Origin: Modestobacter sp. DSM 44400
GTDB taxonomy: Bacteria; Actinomycetota; Actinomycetes; Mycobacteriales; Geodermatophilaceae
Assembly (NCBI RefSeq): GCF_900107175.1
Contig: NZ_FNOZ01000005.1
Location: 1 to 64,000 of the forward strand
Direction: 5' to 3'
DNA: 64,000 nucleotides
A model generated the notes under the pieces. That model worked only from the letters and a program-made list of their open reading frames with translations, did no database searches and was not told the origin of the DNA. Below, in pieces: positions 50,324 through 58,653 of this stretch (positions are counted from its first letter, which is position 1; every line of letters begins with the position of its first letter). A program made the position numbers and the translations under genes.

Positions 50324-51082
50324 GTGCACACCGATCAGGTAGTGCTGGTGACCGGCGCCTCGAGCGGCATCGGCCGGGCGTGCGTCAAGGCCTTCCTGGT
50401 CCAGGGGGCACGGGTCATCGCGGCGGCGCGCCGCGGGGAGCGGCTCGCGGAGCTGCAGGCCGGACGCGAGGACTCGGTGCTGCCGGTGACCATGGACGTC
50501 CGGGACCGCGCCGATGTCCGGGCCGCCCTGACCGGCCTGCCGGACGGTTGGGGGCCGATCGACGTGCTGGTCAACAACGCGGGCCTGGCCGCCGGGCGGG
50601 GGCCGATCCAGACCGACGACCCCGACGACTGGGACCGCATGATCGACACGAACGTCCGCGGACTGCTGAACGTCTCCGGCTGCGTCCTCCCGGGCATGGT
50701 TGAGCGCGGCGCCGGCCACGTCATCAACATCGGGTCGAACGCCGGGCGCGAGGTCTACCCGGGCGGCGCCGTCTACTGCGCGACGAAGGCCGCGGTGGAG
50801 CGGATCACCCGGGGGATGCGGATGGACGTGCTGGGCAGCGGCGTCAAGGTCAGCCAGGTCGACCCAGGCCTGGTCGAGACGGAGTTCTCGCTGGTGCGCT
50901 TCGACGGCGACGCGGACTCGGCGGCGGCGGTCTACGAGGGGCTCGAGCCGCTCGCGGCCAGCGACATCGCCGACGTCGTCGTCTGGGTGGCGACCCGCCC
51001 TCCGCACGTGGTGATCGCCGACGTGCTCGTGTACCCGCTGGACCAGGCCGGTTCCGGCAAGGTCGCGCGCAGGCCGCGCTGA
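50324..51082 (+). CDS. SDR-family oxidoreductase
   Basis: A 252-residue classical SDR: cofactor motif TGASSGIGRACV, NNAGLAAGRGP, catalytic Ser in NIGSNAGREVYPGG and the intact YCATK (YxxxK). The C-terminal part VDPGLVETEFSLVRFDGD resembles the YdfG/serine-3-dehydrogenase subgroup that oxidises 3-hydroxy acids. GTG 50324 follows GGAGGAGAAAC. It lies 69 bases behind gntR in the same direction and before a broken MFS gene. Confidence 0.9.
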   Translation: MHTDQVVLVTGASSGIGRACVKAFLVQGARVIAAARRGERLAELQAGREDSVLPVTMDVRDRADVRAALTGLPDGWGPIDVLVNNAGLAAGRGPIQTDDPDDWDRMIDTNVRGLLNVSGCVLPGMVERGAGHVINIGSNAGREVYPGGAVYCATKAAVERITRGMRMDVLGSGVKVSQVDPGLVETEFSLVRFDGDADSAAAVYEGLEPLAASDIADVVVWVATRPPHVVIADVLVYPLDQAGSGKVARRPR

Positions 51083-51134
51083 GCACGTCCTGTCCGGGGA
51101 CCCGCCGCGGCGCCGGGACTTCCCGGGCCGGCGC

Positions 51135-52286
51135 ATGGCGTGGGCGCTGTCGGTCACCGAGACATTCGCCTACGGCGTGCTGTTCTACAGCTTCGCGGTC
51201 TTCCTCGTGCCCATGCGCGAAGCGCTGGACGCCAGCACCGCGCAGCTCTCCGCTGCCCTCAGCCTGGCCATGGGCGTCACCGGCGTGGCGGCGGTCGGCG
51301 TAGGGCGTTGGCTCGACCGGCACGGCCCGCGTTGGCTCATGACCGGCGGCAGCCTGCTCGGCGGCGCGTCCGTGGTCGCCTGGTCGCAGGCCCGCGACCT
51401 GACCCACCTGTACCTGGCCTTCGTCGGTGTGGGGCTGGCCGGCGCCGCGGTGCTGTACGAGCCGGCGTTCGCACTCATCAACACGTGGTTCCGACGGGGA
51501 CCGCCCGGCTGCGCTGCTCACCCTGACGGTGGTGGCCGGCTTCGCCTCCACCATCTTCCTGCCGACCTCCCAGGCGCTCATCGACACGCTCGGCTGGCGG
51601 TCGGCGCTCCTGGCCGCTGTCCTGGCCGCCTGCACCGTGCCGCAGGCCGTGCTCCTCCGCCGGGCGCCCGCCGACCTCGGTGTGCACCCCGACGGCCGGA
51701 GCGAGGCGCCGGCCACCGGACCGACCTCCTCGCAGCGCGAAGACCTGGGCGGTCTGTTCGGACCCGGCGGTGCGTGGCGGCGTCCGGCGGTGCGCTGGCT
51801 GACGCTGGCCTCGGCCTTCGAGATGCTGGCGATCACCGCGGTCGCGGTGCACCTGGTCGCCCACCTCCGCCAGAACGGTGCGGCGCCGGGCGCCGCGGCG
51901 GCCGCGGCCGGGGCGCTCGGCGTGCTGTCGGTGGCCGGGCGGGTCGTGCTGACCTCGCTGGGCCGGCGGGTGGGGATCGGGCACGTGACCGCCCTGCTGG
52001 TCGCCGGCCAGTCCCTCGGCGTCGCCCTGCTGTTCCTGCTGCCGCAACCGGCAGGCACGGTGCTCTTCGTGCTGCTGTTCGGTGCCGGCTTCGGGGCCAT
52101 GCACATCGCGCCGGGTACGGCGTCGCCTTCGCCGGCGTGGCCGGCTGCACCCTGGCCGCCGCGGCTCTCCTGGTGGCCGCCGAGCGGTCCGACCGGGGCG
52201 GGCCACTCAGGCCGGCGGGCCCGCCTGCGCCTGCACCGGCGGGTGATGGACGGCGCCGGTCGCTGCGCGCACCTCGTCCTCGTTGA
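51135..52286 (+). pseudogene. MFS transporter, frameshifted and internally deleted
   Basis: Begins as an MFS protein (FAYGVLFYSFAVFLVPM, RWLDRHGPRWLMTGGSLLGG, EPAFALINTWFRR) and shifts frame in a GGGG run near 51496-51500, continuing with RPAALLTLTVVAGFASTIFLP to LLFGAGFGAMHIA. Then near 52110 it jumps to the last helices in the first frame (GYGVAFAGVAGCTLAAAALL), skipping roughly 40-50 residues expected for TM10-11. Even with the frameshift corrected the protein is incomplete. The 3' end overlaps the CoA-transferase gene on the other strand. Confidence 0.75.
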
Positions 52287-53430
52287 GCCCCAGGGACCCC
52301 AGAGTCGCCGCCGTGTGGGCGCCGAGGGCCGGTGCGGCCGGCAGCGTCGGCGCCCCGCTGCGGGAGAAGGTCCACGGCAGCCGGGCCTGGACGAGCGGCC
52401 CCTCCGTGGGGTGCTCGACGTCCTCGAACAGCTCGACGGCGGCGAGGTGCTCGTCGTCGAAGAGCTCCTCGACGGTGTGCACCGGCATGACCGGGATAGC
52501 GTGCCGCGGCAGCAGCTCCAGCCACTCCGCGGTGGTGCGCAGGGCGAGCTGTTCCTCGACCATCCGGTACAGCTCGTCGATGCGTTCGGTCCGGCCCCGA
52601 ATGGTGCGCAGCTGCGGGTCGCCGGCGAGGTCCGGCCGGTCGATGAGCGAGAAGAAGGAAAGCCACTGCCCGTCGGTGTAGGGCAACACGGCGACCGTTC
52701 CGTCGGACGTGCGATAGGGCTTGCGGTACGGCGAGTCGGTCCGCGCGTAGCCGGTGCCCCCACGTCGACCGGCGTAGACCCGGCCGCCCTGCTGCTCGAG
52801 CAGGAGGAAGGTCGCCATGGACTCGAACATGGGGACTTCGACGGCCTGGCCCAGACCCGACGTCGACCGTTCCTGCAGCGCGGCCAGGATCGCGGCCAGC
52901 GCCATGACCCCGACGGTCTTGTCGACGACCTGCGTCCGCACGTACTGGGGTTCCCCGGCCCCGCCCTGGACGGCGGCCAGGCCGGAGACCACCTGGACCA
53001 CGTCGTCGTAGGCCGGCTGGTCGCGGTACGGGCCCCGCGACCCGTAGCCCACCGCGTGGCAGTAGACGACGCGGGGGTTGCGGGCCAGGACGGTGTCGGC
53101 GTCGATGCGCAGGCGGGTCATCGCGCCGGGGCGCATGTTGTGCAGGAAGACGTCGGCGCCGTCGATCAGCCGGTCCAGCGCCTCCCGGCCCGCCGGCGCG
53201 GTGAGGTCGAGGACGACGGACTCCTTGCCCCGATTGAAGTTCAGGAACGCCGGCCCCAGGCCCACCTCCCGCTCGTCGGCGACGTACCGGATGATGTCGC
53301 CCTCGCGGGGCTCCACCTTGACGACGCGCGCGCCCAGCTGGGCTAGCAGCAGCGAGCAGTACGGACCCAGGAAGGTCGACGTGAGGTCGACGACGGTGAG
53401 GCCGTGCAGGGGACCACGCGGGGACGTCAC
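52207..53430 (-). CDS. CaiB/BaiF-family CoA-transferase
   Basis: A 407-residue class III CoA-transferase. N-terminal part LTVVDLTSTFLGPYCSLLLAQ and LGARVVKVEPREGDIIRYV bind CoA; NRGKESVVLDL and ADVFLHNMRPGAM (with the catalytic Asp expected around this region and VVQVVSGLAAVQG) follow; the closing section has LLPRHAIPVMPVHTVEELFDD. It moves CoA between acids. Neighbouring acyl-CoA dehydrogenases (53.5-55.7 kb) point to joint use. GTG 53430 is the start; 73 bases separate it from the upstream ACAD stop. Confidence 0.9.
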   Translation of the reverse strand: MTSPRGPLHGLTVVDLTSTFLGPYCSLLLAQLGARVVKVEPREGDIIRYVADEREVGLGPAFLNFNRGKESVVLDLTAPAGREALDRLIDGADVFLHNMRPGAMTRLRIDADTVLARNPRVVYCHAVGYGSRGPYRDQPAYDDVVQVVSGLAAVQGGAGEPQYVRTQVVDKTVGVMALAAILAALQERSTSGLGQAVEVPMFESMATFLLLEQQGGRVYAGRRGGTGYARTDSPYRKPYRTSDGTVAVLPYTDGQWLSFFSLIDRPDLAGDPQLRTIRGRTERIDELYRMVEEQLALRTTAEWLELLPRHAIPVMPVHTVEELFDDEHLAAVELFEDVEHPTEGPLVQARLPWTFSRSGAPTLPAAPALGAHTAATLGSLGLNEDEVRAATGAVHHPPVQAQAGPPA

Positions 53431-53503
53431 GGGGAGCCTCTCGGTCAGGCGGCCCGTCGCGGCAGGGCCAGCTCCCTGCCACGCCCGAGCCGCGTCGGGG
53501 CGG

Positions 53504-54568
53504 TCACACGACGTGCGTCAGCGCAGGCCAGAGCCCGTCGGGGTCGGCGATCAGGCCGGCGCCGAGCACGCGCGACCACGCCACCTCGGTGCCGGCCTCG
53601 TCCCGCCAGGACCAGCAGCGCCGGGTGAGGTGGTGCAGCTTGTGCTCCTGGGTGAAGCCGATCGCGCCGTGCACCTGGTGGGCGAGCTTCGCCACCACCT
53701 CGACCGCCGCACCGGCCCGTACCTTGGCCGCCGCGGCGGCGAGGGTGACCGACTCGCCCCGGTCGAGCGCCTGGACGGCGGCGTCGACGAGCGCCGCCAC
53801 CGCGGTCACCTCACCGGCCATCTGCGCCAGCTCCATCTGGATGGCCTGGAACTTGCCCAGCGGCCGGCCGAACTGGTGCCGCTCGCCGGCGTACTGGACC
53901 GTCCAGGTCAGCACCTGCTCCAGTGCGGCCGACAGCTGCACGGCCCGGGCCAGGGCGTACCGGGCGCGGAGCTCGGCGACCCGGGCGTCGGTCAGCAGCG
54001 CACCGCTGGCGGCCACCCCGTCGAAGACCAGGGAGCCGCGCGGCTCGCCGGCCAGGTTGGCCGTGTGCGTCGCGGCGAGGCCGGCGACGTCGACCAGCGC
54101 CAGCACCGGCCCGGCCCCGCCGTGCGCCAGGACGGCGACGTGCCGGGCGACTCCGGCCCACGCCACGTCGGTCGCCGTCCCGGTCAGCGTGAAGCGGCCC
54201 GGGCCGTCACCGTCGTCGGAGGCCGCGGCGGTCACCACGCCGTCCACCGCGATGGTCAGCGGCTGCTCGGGCGAGGGTAGGTCGAGATCGGCGGCCAGCA
54301 GCGCCGGGCCGGCCACCAGTAGCTGCTCGGCGACCGGCACCGCCGCCGCCCCCGCGGCCAGAGTGGCCACGATGGCCACCGCGTCGGCCAGCTCACCGCC
54401 GGAGCCGCCGGCCTCCTCGGGCAGGCCGACGCCGGTCAGCCCGGCCTCGGCCAGCACCGACCAGAGACCCTCGTCCCACGGCCGCTCGCGGCTGAGCACG
54501 AACGGCTCGTGCTTGGTGAGGATGTCCCGGACGGTCTCGACGACCAGATCGGTGCCGGAGGTGGACAT
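53504..54568 (-). CDS. Acyl-CoA dehydrogenase, beta-type subunit (second pair)
   Basis: A 354-residue ACAD-family protein built like the one at 26.1 kb: LWSVLAEAGLTGVGLPEEAGG at the N-terminus, YAGERHQFGRPLGKFQAIQME and HQVHGAIGFTQEHKLHHL in the C-terminal domain. ATG 54568 overlaps the stop of the longer ACAD (TGATG), so the two subunits are co-translated and likely form a heteromer (inference from FadE/ChsE pairs). Substrate unknown. Confidence 0.87.
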   Translation of the reverse strand: MSTSGTDLVVETVRDILTKHEPFVLSRERPWDEGLWSVLAEAGLTGVGLPEEAGGSGGELADAVAIVATLAAGAAAVPVAEQLLVAGPALLAADLDLPSPEQPLTIAVDGVVTAAASDDGDGPGRFTLTGTATDVAWAGVARHVAVLAHGGAGPVLALVDVAGLAATHTANLAGEPRGSLVFDGVAASGALLTDARVAELRARYALARAVQLSAALEQVLTWTVQYAGERHQFGRPLGKFQAIQMELAQMAGEVTAVAALVDAAVQALDRGESVTLAAAAAKVRAGAAVEVVAKLAHQVHGAIGFTQEHKLHHLTRRCWSWRDEAGTEVAWSRVLGAGLIADPDGLWPALTHVV

Positions 54569-55731
54569 CAGCGCAGCCCCAATCCGCGAGCGACGATCCC
54601 TCTGAGGATCTCGTTGGTCCCGCCCCGCAGTGTGTAGCCAGGCGCGTGCAGCTGTGCCTCGGCCAGTGCCCGGCCCAGCGGGTCGGGGGCGTCCAGCGAC
54701 GCATGGACGTCGACCGCCCGGCGCACCTCGTCGATCACGTCGGCCTCGAAGGTCGTCCCGACGTCCTTCACCAGCGCCGCCGGGATGTCGGGGAGCTCGC
54801 CGCGGTCGAGTGCCGCGGCGATCCGCAGCGACATCTGCCGCAGCGCGAGCAGCCGCGCCGACAGCCGGCCCAGCGCTGCGAGCCCGGCTGGCTCCTGCGT
54901 CTCGGCCACCCGGCGGGCGAACTCGGCGACAAGGGGATATGTCGACAGGAATCGCTCCGGCCCGGACCGCTCGAAGGCCAGCTCGGCGGTGACCTGGTGC
55001 CAGCCGGCGCCCTCCTCGCCCAGCAGCATGTCGGCGGGGATGACGACGTCGTCGAACACCACCTCATTGAAGTGGTGCCCGCCGTCCAGGATGCGGATCG
55101 GGTTGACGGTGATGCCCGGCAGCGACAGGTCGACCAGCAGCTGGGAGAGCCCGGCGTGCCGGTTGGCCGGGTCGGCCGCCGACGTGCGCACCAGGGTGAT
55201 CGCGTAGTGCGACAGGTGGGCGTTCGACGTCCAGACCTTTGCGCCGTTGACCACCCAGTCGCCGTCGCCGTCGCGGGTGGCCCGGGTGCGGATGGACGCC
55301 AGGTCCGAGCCGCTGTCCGGCTCGCTCATCCCGATGACGAAGTAGCACTCCCCCGCGGCGATCCTCGGCAGGATCTCCCGGCGCTGGGCCTCGGTGCCGT
55401 AGCGCAACAGGTTGGGGCCGGACTGCCGGTCGGCGATCCAGTGGGCGGCGACCGGAGCCCCGGCGGCCAGCAGCTCCTCGGTGACCGCGTACCGCTCCAT
55501 CGCGCTGCGCTCGTGGCCGCCGTACTCCTTGGGCCAGGTCATGCCCAGCCAGCCGCGTTCGCCGAGCTTGCGGGAGAACGCCGGGTCGACTCCGGACAGC
55601 CAGGTGTCGACGTGGGTCGAGAAGGCGCCGGCGGCGAGCTCGGCGGCAAGGAACTCGCGCACCTCGGCCCGGACCACCTCTGCGGCCTCCGAGCGCGGCG
55701 CGGGCGCCAGCGTCAGTGAGTTGGTGCTCAT
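54568..55731 (-). CDS. Acyl-CoA dehydrogenase, alpha-type subunit (second pair)
   Basis: A 387-residue acyl-CoA dehydrogenase with REFLAAELAAG, YGGHERSAMERYAVTEELLAAG, VIGMSEPDSGSDLASIRTRA, VVNGAKVWTSNAHLSHYA, and YTLRGGTNEILRGIVARGL. It is closely similar along its length to the ACAD at 27.2 kb, so the pair is a duplicated module. First gene of the minus-strand set ACAD-ACAD-CoA-transferase. Confidence 0.9.
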   Translation of the reverse strand: MSTNSLTLAPAPRSEAAEVVRAEVREFLAAELAAGAFSTHVDTWLSGVDPAFSRKLGERGWLGMTWPKEYGGHERSAMERYAVTEELLAAGAPVAAHWIADRQSGPNLLRYGTEAQRREILPRIAAGECYFVIGMSEPDSGSDLASIRTRATRDGDGDWVVNGAKVWTSNAHLSHYAITLVRTSAADPANRHAGLSQLLVDLSLPGITVNPIRILDGGHHFNEVVFDDVVIPADMLLGEEGAGWHQVTAELAFERSGPERFLSTYPLVAEFARRVAETQEPAGLAALGRLSARLLALRQMSLRIAAALDRGELPDIPAALVKDVGTTFEADVIDEVRRAVDVHASLDAPDPLGRALAEAQLHAPGYTLRGGTNEILRGIVARGLGLR

Positions 55732-55901
55732 CGTGCGGCGTGCTCCCCACGTCGGTGTGGCCGTCGTCCTGGGTCGGTTCTACAGGGCACCTCCGACGGG
55801 CGCGCAGTGGAGGCGCCGGGACTGGTTCCGCCGGACCCGCGGACCCCCTACCCTCGGGGCCCGCGGGGTTTCCGTTCGAGTCGACGGCCAGGGAGGCCGA
55901 C

Positions 55902-56318
55902 ATGCGACGACAGACGCTGCTCCTCCGGTTCGAGCCCCGGGCCACCCCGCCCACCGACGACCCACCGACCTTCGACGTCACGTCCGGACCGGGCACGGTG
56001 ACGCTGCTGGAGGGCGATGAAGACGGGGTGCCGACCTCCGCCCGGTATGCCTCCCACGTGACGATGACCGGCGAGGACACCTTCGAGGAGACCGGCGAGA
56101 TCACCTTCGACGGCGGCTCCTTCACGCTCTCCACACCCATCCCCGGGGTCATGCAGGAGTTCCCCGAGAGCGGCATGGTCCTGGGCGCGGTCACCTGGCG
56201 CGTCCAGGGCAGCGGCCGCTTCAGCGGTGCGAGCGGTCTGGTGTCGTCGAACTTCGCGTTCCAGACGGACGGCAGTGGCGCCATCGAGGAACAGGTGGCG
56301 CGGATCGTGCTGCCCTGA
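55902..56318 (+). CDS. Hypothetical 138-aa beta-rich protein
   Basis: A 138-residue acidic protein with alternating beta strands: RRQTLLLRFEPRATPP, TVTLLEGDEDGVPTSARY, FTLSTPIPGVMQEFPESGMV and ITWRV-like VTWRVQGSGRFSGASGLVSSN. The last motif (GSGRFSGASG) resembles a lipocalin-like or dirigent-like barrel end, where F.GA.G.. is common, but I cannot name a family. ATG 55902 follows GGGAGG. No signal peptide. Confidence 0.65.
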   Translation: MRRQTLLLRFEPRATPPTDDPPTFDVTSGPGTVTLLEGDEDGVPTSARYASHVTMTGEDTFEETGEITFDGGSFTLSTPIPGVMQEFPESGMVLGAVTWRVQGSGRFSGASGLVSSNFAFQTDGSGAIEEQVARIVLP

Positions 56319-56331
56319 GAGCGTGCGCGGG

Positions 56332-56757
56332 GTGAGCGACCCCTTCGACCTCCAGCGGTTCGTCGACGCCCAGGACGCCGGGGGCACCTACGACCAGGCG
56401 CTGCGGGAGCTGCGGGCCGGCGCGAAGCGCAGTCACTGGATGTGGTTCGTCTTCCCCCAGGTTGCCGGGCTCGGGCGCAGCGCCACCGCCCAGCACTTCG
56501 CCCTTACCGGGCTCGCCGAGGCACGCGCCTACCTGGCCCACCCGGTGCTCGGCCCCCGGCTGCTCGAGTGCACCCGCGTGCTGACCGGGTCGACCTGCAC
56601 CAGCGCGGTCGCCGTCCTCGGCCCGGTCGACGCGCAGAAGCTGCGCTCGTCCATGACGCTGCTCGCTCGCGCGGCTCCCGACAAGCCGGTCTTCCGCGCG
56701 GTGCTCGACCAGTGGTTCGACGGCGCCGAGGACGACGGGACGACGTCCCGACTCTGA
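56332..56757 (+). CDS. DUF1810-family protein
   Basis: A 141-residue protein matching DUF1810 (calpastatin-like name in databases): DPFDLQRFVDAQDAGGTYDQAL, AGAKRSHWMWFVFPQVAGLGRS (the SHWMW(F/Y)(F/I)FPQ signature) and ARAYLAHPVLGPRLLECT. Usual family length. Function unknown. GTG 56332 is chosen because it places the typical SDPFDLQRF at the N-terminus; it lies 13 bases after the previous stop. Confidence 0.85.
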   Translation: MSDPFDLQRFVDAQDAGGTYDQALRELRAGAKRSHWMWFVFPQVAGLGRSATAQHFALTGLAEARAYLAHPVLGPRLLECTRVLTGSTCTSAVAVLGPVDAQKLRSSMTLLARAAPDKPVFRAVLDQWFDGAEDDGTTSRL

Positions 56758-57084
56758 GCCCTTTCCTCCAGCCGGCGTCACCGCGGTGCTGGTCGGGCTC
56801 GCCCTGACGGCTGAGGGCTGCGGAGGGAGTTGTGCTCTGAGTTCCCGGGCGACTCAGAGCACGACTGTCCCGGGAGGACGTGCCAGCCCCCGGGACAGCA
56901 GCAAGGGTTGCGCTCGGTGCCCGTCCCCACGCCCGGCGTCCGCACGCGCCGCTCCCCGGCAGACCGGCCGACCGGGTTCCCGGAAGGCCGCCGCGGGGCC
57001 GTTCCGCTGGCCCGGGTGAGCGAGGACGCTGGCCCCTGCGGCGGGACCGCCGGGGCCTCGCCCGCACGGAGAGGAGTGGTGGGC
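56758..57084. other. 327-base intergenic region with two hairpins
   Basis: No gene supported. It carries copy 2 of the GTGCTCTGAG palindromic repeat (56829-56865), immediately followed by a second inverted repeat CTGTCCCGGG / CCCGGGACAG (56865-56874 and 56889-56898). The right end holds GAGAGGA, the ribosome-binding site of the next gene. Confidence 0.6.
56829..56865. repeat. Palindromic element, copy 2
   Basis: Arms 56829-56841 and 56853-56865 (core GTGCTCTGAG / CTCAGAGCAC, one G-T pair), loop 11 bases ending CCCGGGCGA. Shares core, loop length and most loop bases with the element at 8680-8732, so both are copies of one repeat family. Confidence 0.8.
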
Positions 57085-57708
57085 ATGTACGCCAGATCCA
57101 CCACCGTTCACGGCAGCCCCCAGAAGATCGACGAGGGGATCGGCTACGTCCGGGACCAGGTGATGCCCATGGTCGAGCAGATGGACGGCTGCATCGGGCT
57201 GTCCATGCTCGCCGACCGGAGCTCCGGCCGGTGCATCATCACGACGGCGTGGGAGTCCGAGGACGCCCTGCGCGCGAGCGCCGAGGCGGTCAAGGACAGC
57301 CGGGCCCGGGCCGGGGAGGTGCTCGGGAGCGACCAGCCGGAGGTCGCCGAGTGGGAGCTCGGCCTCATGCACCGCGTCCACCCCGCGGACGCCGGAGCCT
57401 GCACCCGGGTCATCTGGGCCCACCGCGGGGCGGGCGCGATGGACGACGCCCACGACGTGATGCGGATGAGGATCCTGCCGCAGGTGGAGGAGCTGCCCGG
57501 CTTCTGCAGCCTGAGCTTCATGGTGGACCCGACGTCCGGCCGGACCGCGACGGCGGTCACCTACGAGAGCCGCGCCGCGATGGACCGGGCCGCCGAACGC
57601 GGTTCGGCGCTGCGGACGGAGTTCTCGCAGGCGGCCGGCATGGAGATCACCGAGGTAGCCGCTTTCGACCTGGTGATCGCCCACCTGCAGGTCCCCGAGC
57701 TGGTCTGA
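57085..57708 (+). CDS. Tandem ABM-like (dimeric ferredoxin-fold) protein
   Basis: A 207-residue protein made of two similar halves of the antibiotic-biosynthesis-monooxygenase-like fold: half one YARSTTVHGSPQKIDEGIGY ... MDGCIGLSMLADRSSGRCIITTAWES; half two TRVIWAHRGAGAMDDAHDVM ... LPGFCSLSFMVDPTSGRTATAVTYES. Such folds in stress or cofactor-free oxygenases; catalytic residues cannot be assigned. ATG 57085 follows GAGAGGA. A 13-bp tandem duplication (57700-57725) covers its stop codon region. Confidence 0.78.
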   Translation: MYARSTTVHGSPQKIDEGIGYVRDQVMPMVEQMDGCIGLSMLADRSSGRCIITTAWESEDALRASAEAVKDSRARAGEVLGSDQPEVAEWELGLMHRVHPADAGACTRVIWAHRGAGAMDDAHDVMRMRILPQVEELPGFCSLSFMVDPTSGRTATAVTYESRAAMDRAAERGSALRTEFSQAAGMEITEVAAFDLVIAHLQVPELV

Positions 57709-57725
57709 CGGGCTGGTCTGACGGG
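57700..57725 (+). repeat. 13-bp tandem duplication at the stop codon
   Basis: CTGGTCTGACGGG occurs twice in direct succession (57700-57712, 57713-57725). The first copy contains the TGA of the ABM-like gene. A small replication-slippage duplication. Confidence 0.8.
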
Positions 57726-57744
57726 GCCAGGGCGGCTGCGGGGC

Positions 57745-58476
57745 TCACACCACGCGCACCCGCAGCCGCCGAAAGCCGCGGCCCTTGTTCTCCATCTTGA
57801 CCACCTCGACCCGGCCGACCAGCGCCGTGGAGGCCACGTGCGTGCCGCCGTCGGCCTGGGTGTCCAGCCCGACGATGTCCACGATCCGTACCTCCGCGAG
57901 GTCCGGCGGCAGCAGGTCGGTCGCCGTCCGGATGATGTCGGGGATCGCGTACGCCTCCTCCCGCGGCAGCACCCGCACCTCGATCCGCCGGTCGGCCACC
58001 AGTTCGGCGTTGACCGCCGCGGCCACCCGGTCCTTGAAGTCGGTGGGCACCTCGGCCAGGTCGAAGTCCATCCGTGCGGTCAGCGGCTCCATGCTGCCGC
58101 CGGTCACCCGCGCGCCGAAGTCCCGAAACACCACCCCGGTCAGCACGTGCAGCCCCGAGTGCGTCCGCATCAGGGCCGTGCGCCGCTCGTCGTCCAGGGC
58201 ACCGCGCACGGCCGTCCCCACCGGCGGCAGCGGATCGCCCTCGACCGGTAGCAGGTACAGCTCGTCGCCCCGGCGGGTACCGGCGATGCGGGTGCGCACC
58301 CCGCCCCAGAGCAGCACCCCCTCGTCCGGCGGCTGTCCGCCACCGCCGGGGTAGAAAGCCGACCGGTCCAGCACGATGCCCTGCTCGGCGTCGGCGGACA
58401 GCACGGTGGCGTCCCACTCCCGAACCGTCGCGTCGAACAGGTCGAGCCGGTGCGTGTGCCCGTGCGCGGATGTCAC
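57745..58476 (-). CDS. Alanyl-tRNA editing (AlaX-like) protein
   Basis: A 243-residue protein of the AlaRS-editing superfamily: FYPGGGGQPPDEGVLL at the N-terminal half, zinc motif THSGLHVLTGVVF (HxxxH), and DTQADGGTHVASTALVG near the end, corresponding to the C..GGTHV site with Gln/Asp in place of the usual first Cys. It would remove Ser or Gly wrongly attached to tRNA-Ala. GTG 58476 is the start. Divergent from helD with 177 bases between. Confidence 0.85.
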   Translation of the reverse strand: MTSAHGHTHRLDLFDATVREWDATVLSADAEQGIVLDRSAFYPGGGGQPPDEGVLLWGGVRTRIAGTRRGDELYLLPVEGDPLPPVGTAVRGALDDERRTALMRTHSGLHVLTGVVFRDFGARVTGGSMEPLTARMDFDLAEVPTDFKDRVAAAVNAELVADRRIEVRVLPREEAYAIPDIIRTATDLLPPDLAEVRIVDIVGLDTQADGGTHVASTALVGRVEVVKMENKGRGFRRLRVRVV

Positions 58477-58653
58477 CAGGCCATCCTGCCCCGCCGGGCA
58501 CCTCCCGTCAGAGGGCGGGGAGCCCGACGGCGGCCGCCGGAGCAGGGGGACGACACTGGAGCTCCGCCTCCGTGGCACGCTGCCGTGCCCGCTGCCCTCG
58601 AGCAGTCCCGCGAGGAGGGCACCAGTGGACACCCACCCAGGGAGCAGCAGCAG

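Noticed and set aside
56758-57084. CRISPR array or tRNA in the larger intergenic regions
   Set aside because: No regularly spaced repeats and no cloverleaf seen; only palindromic hairpins.
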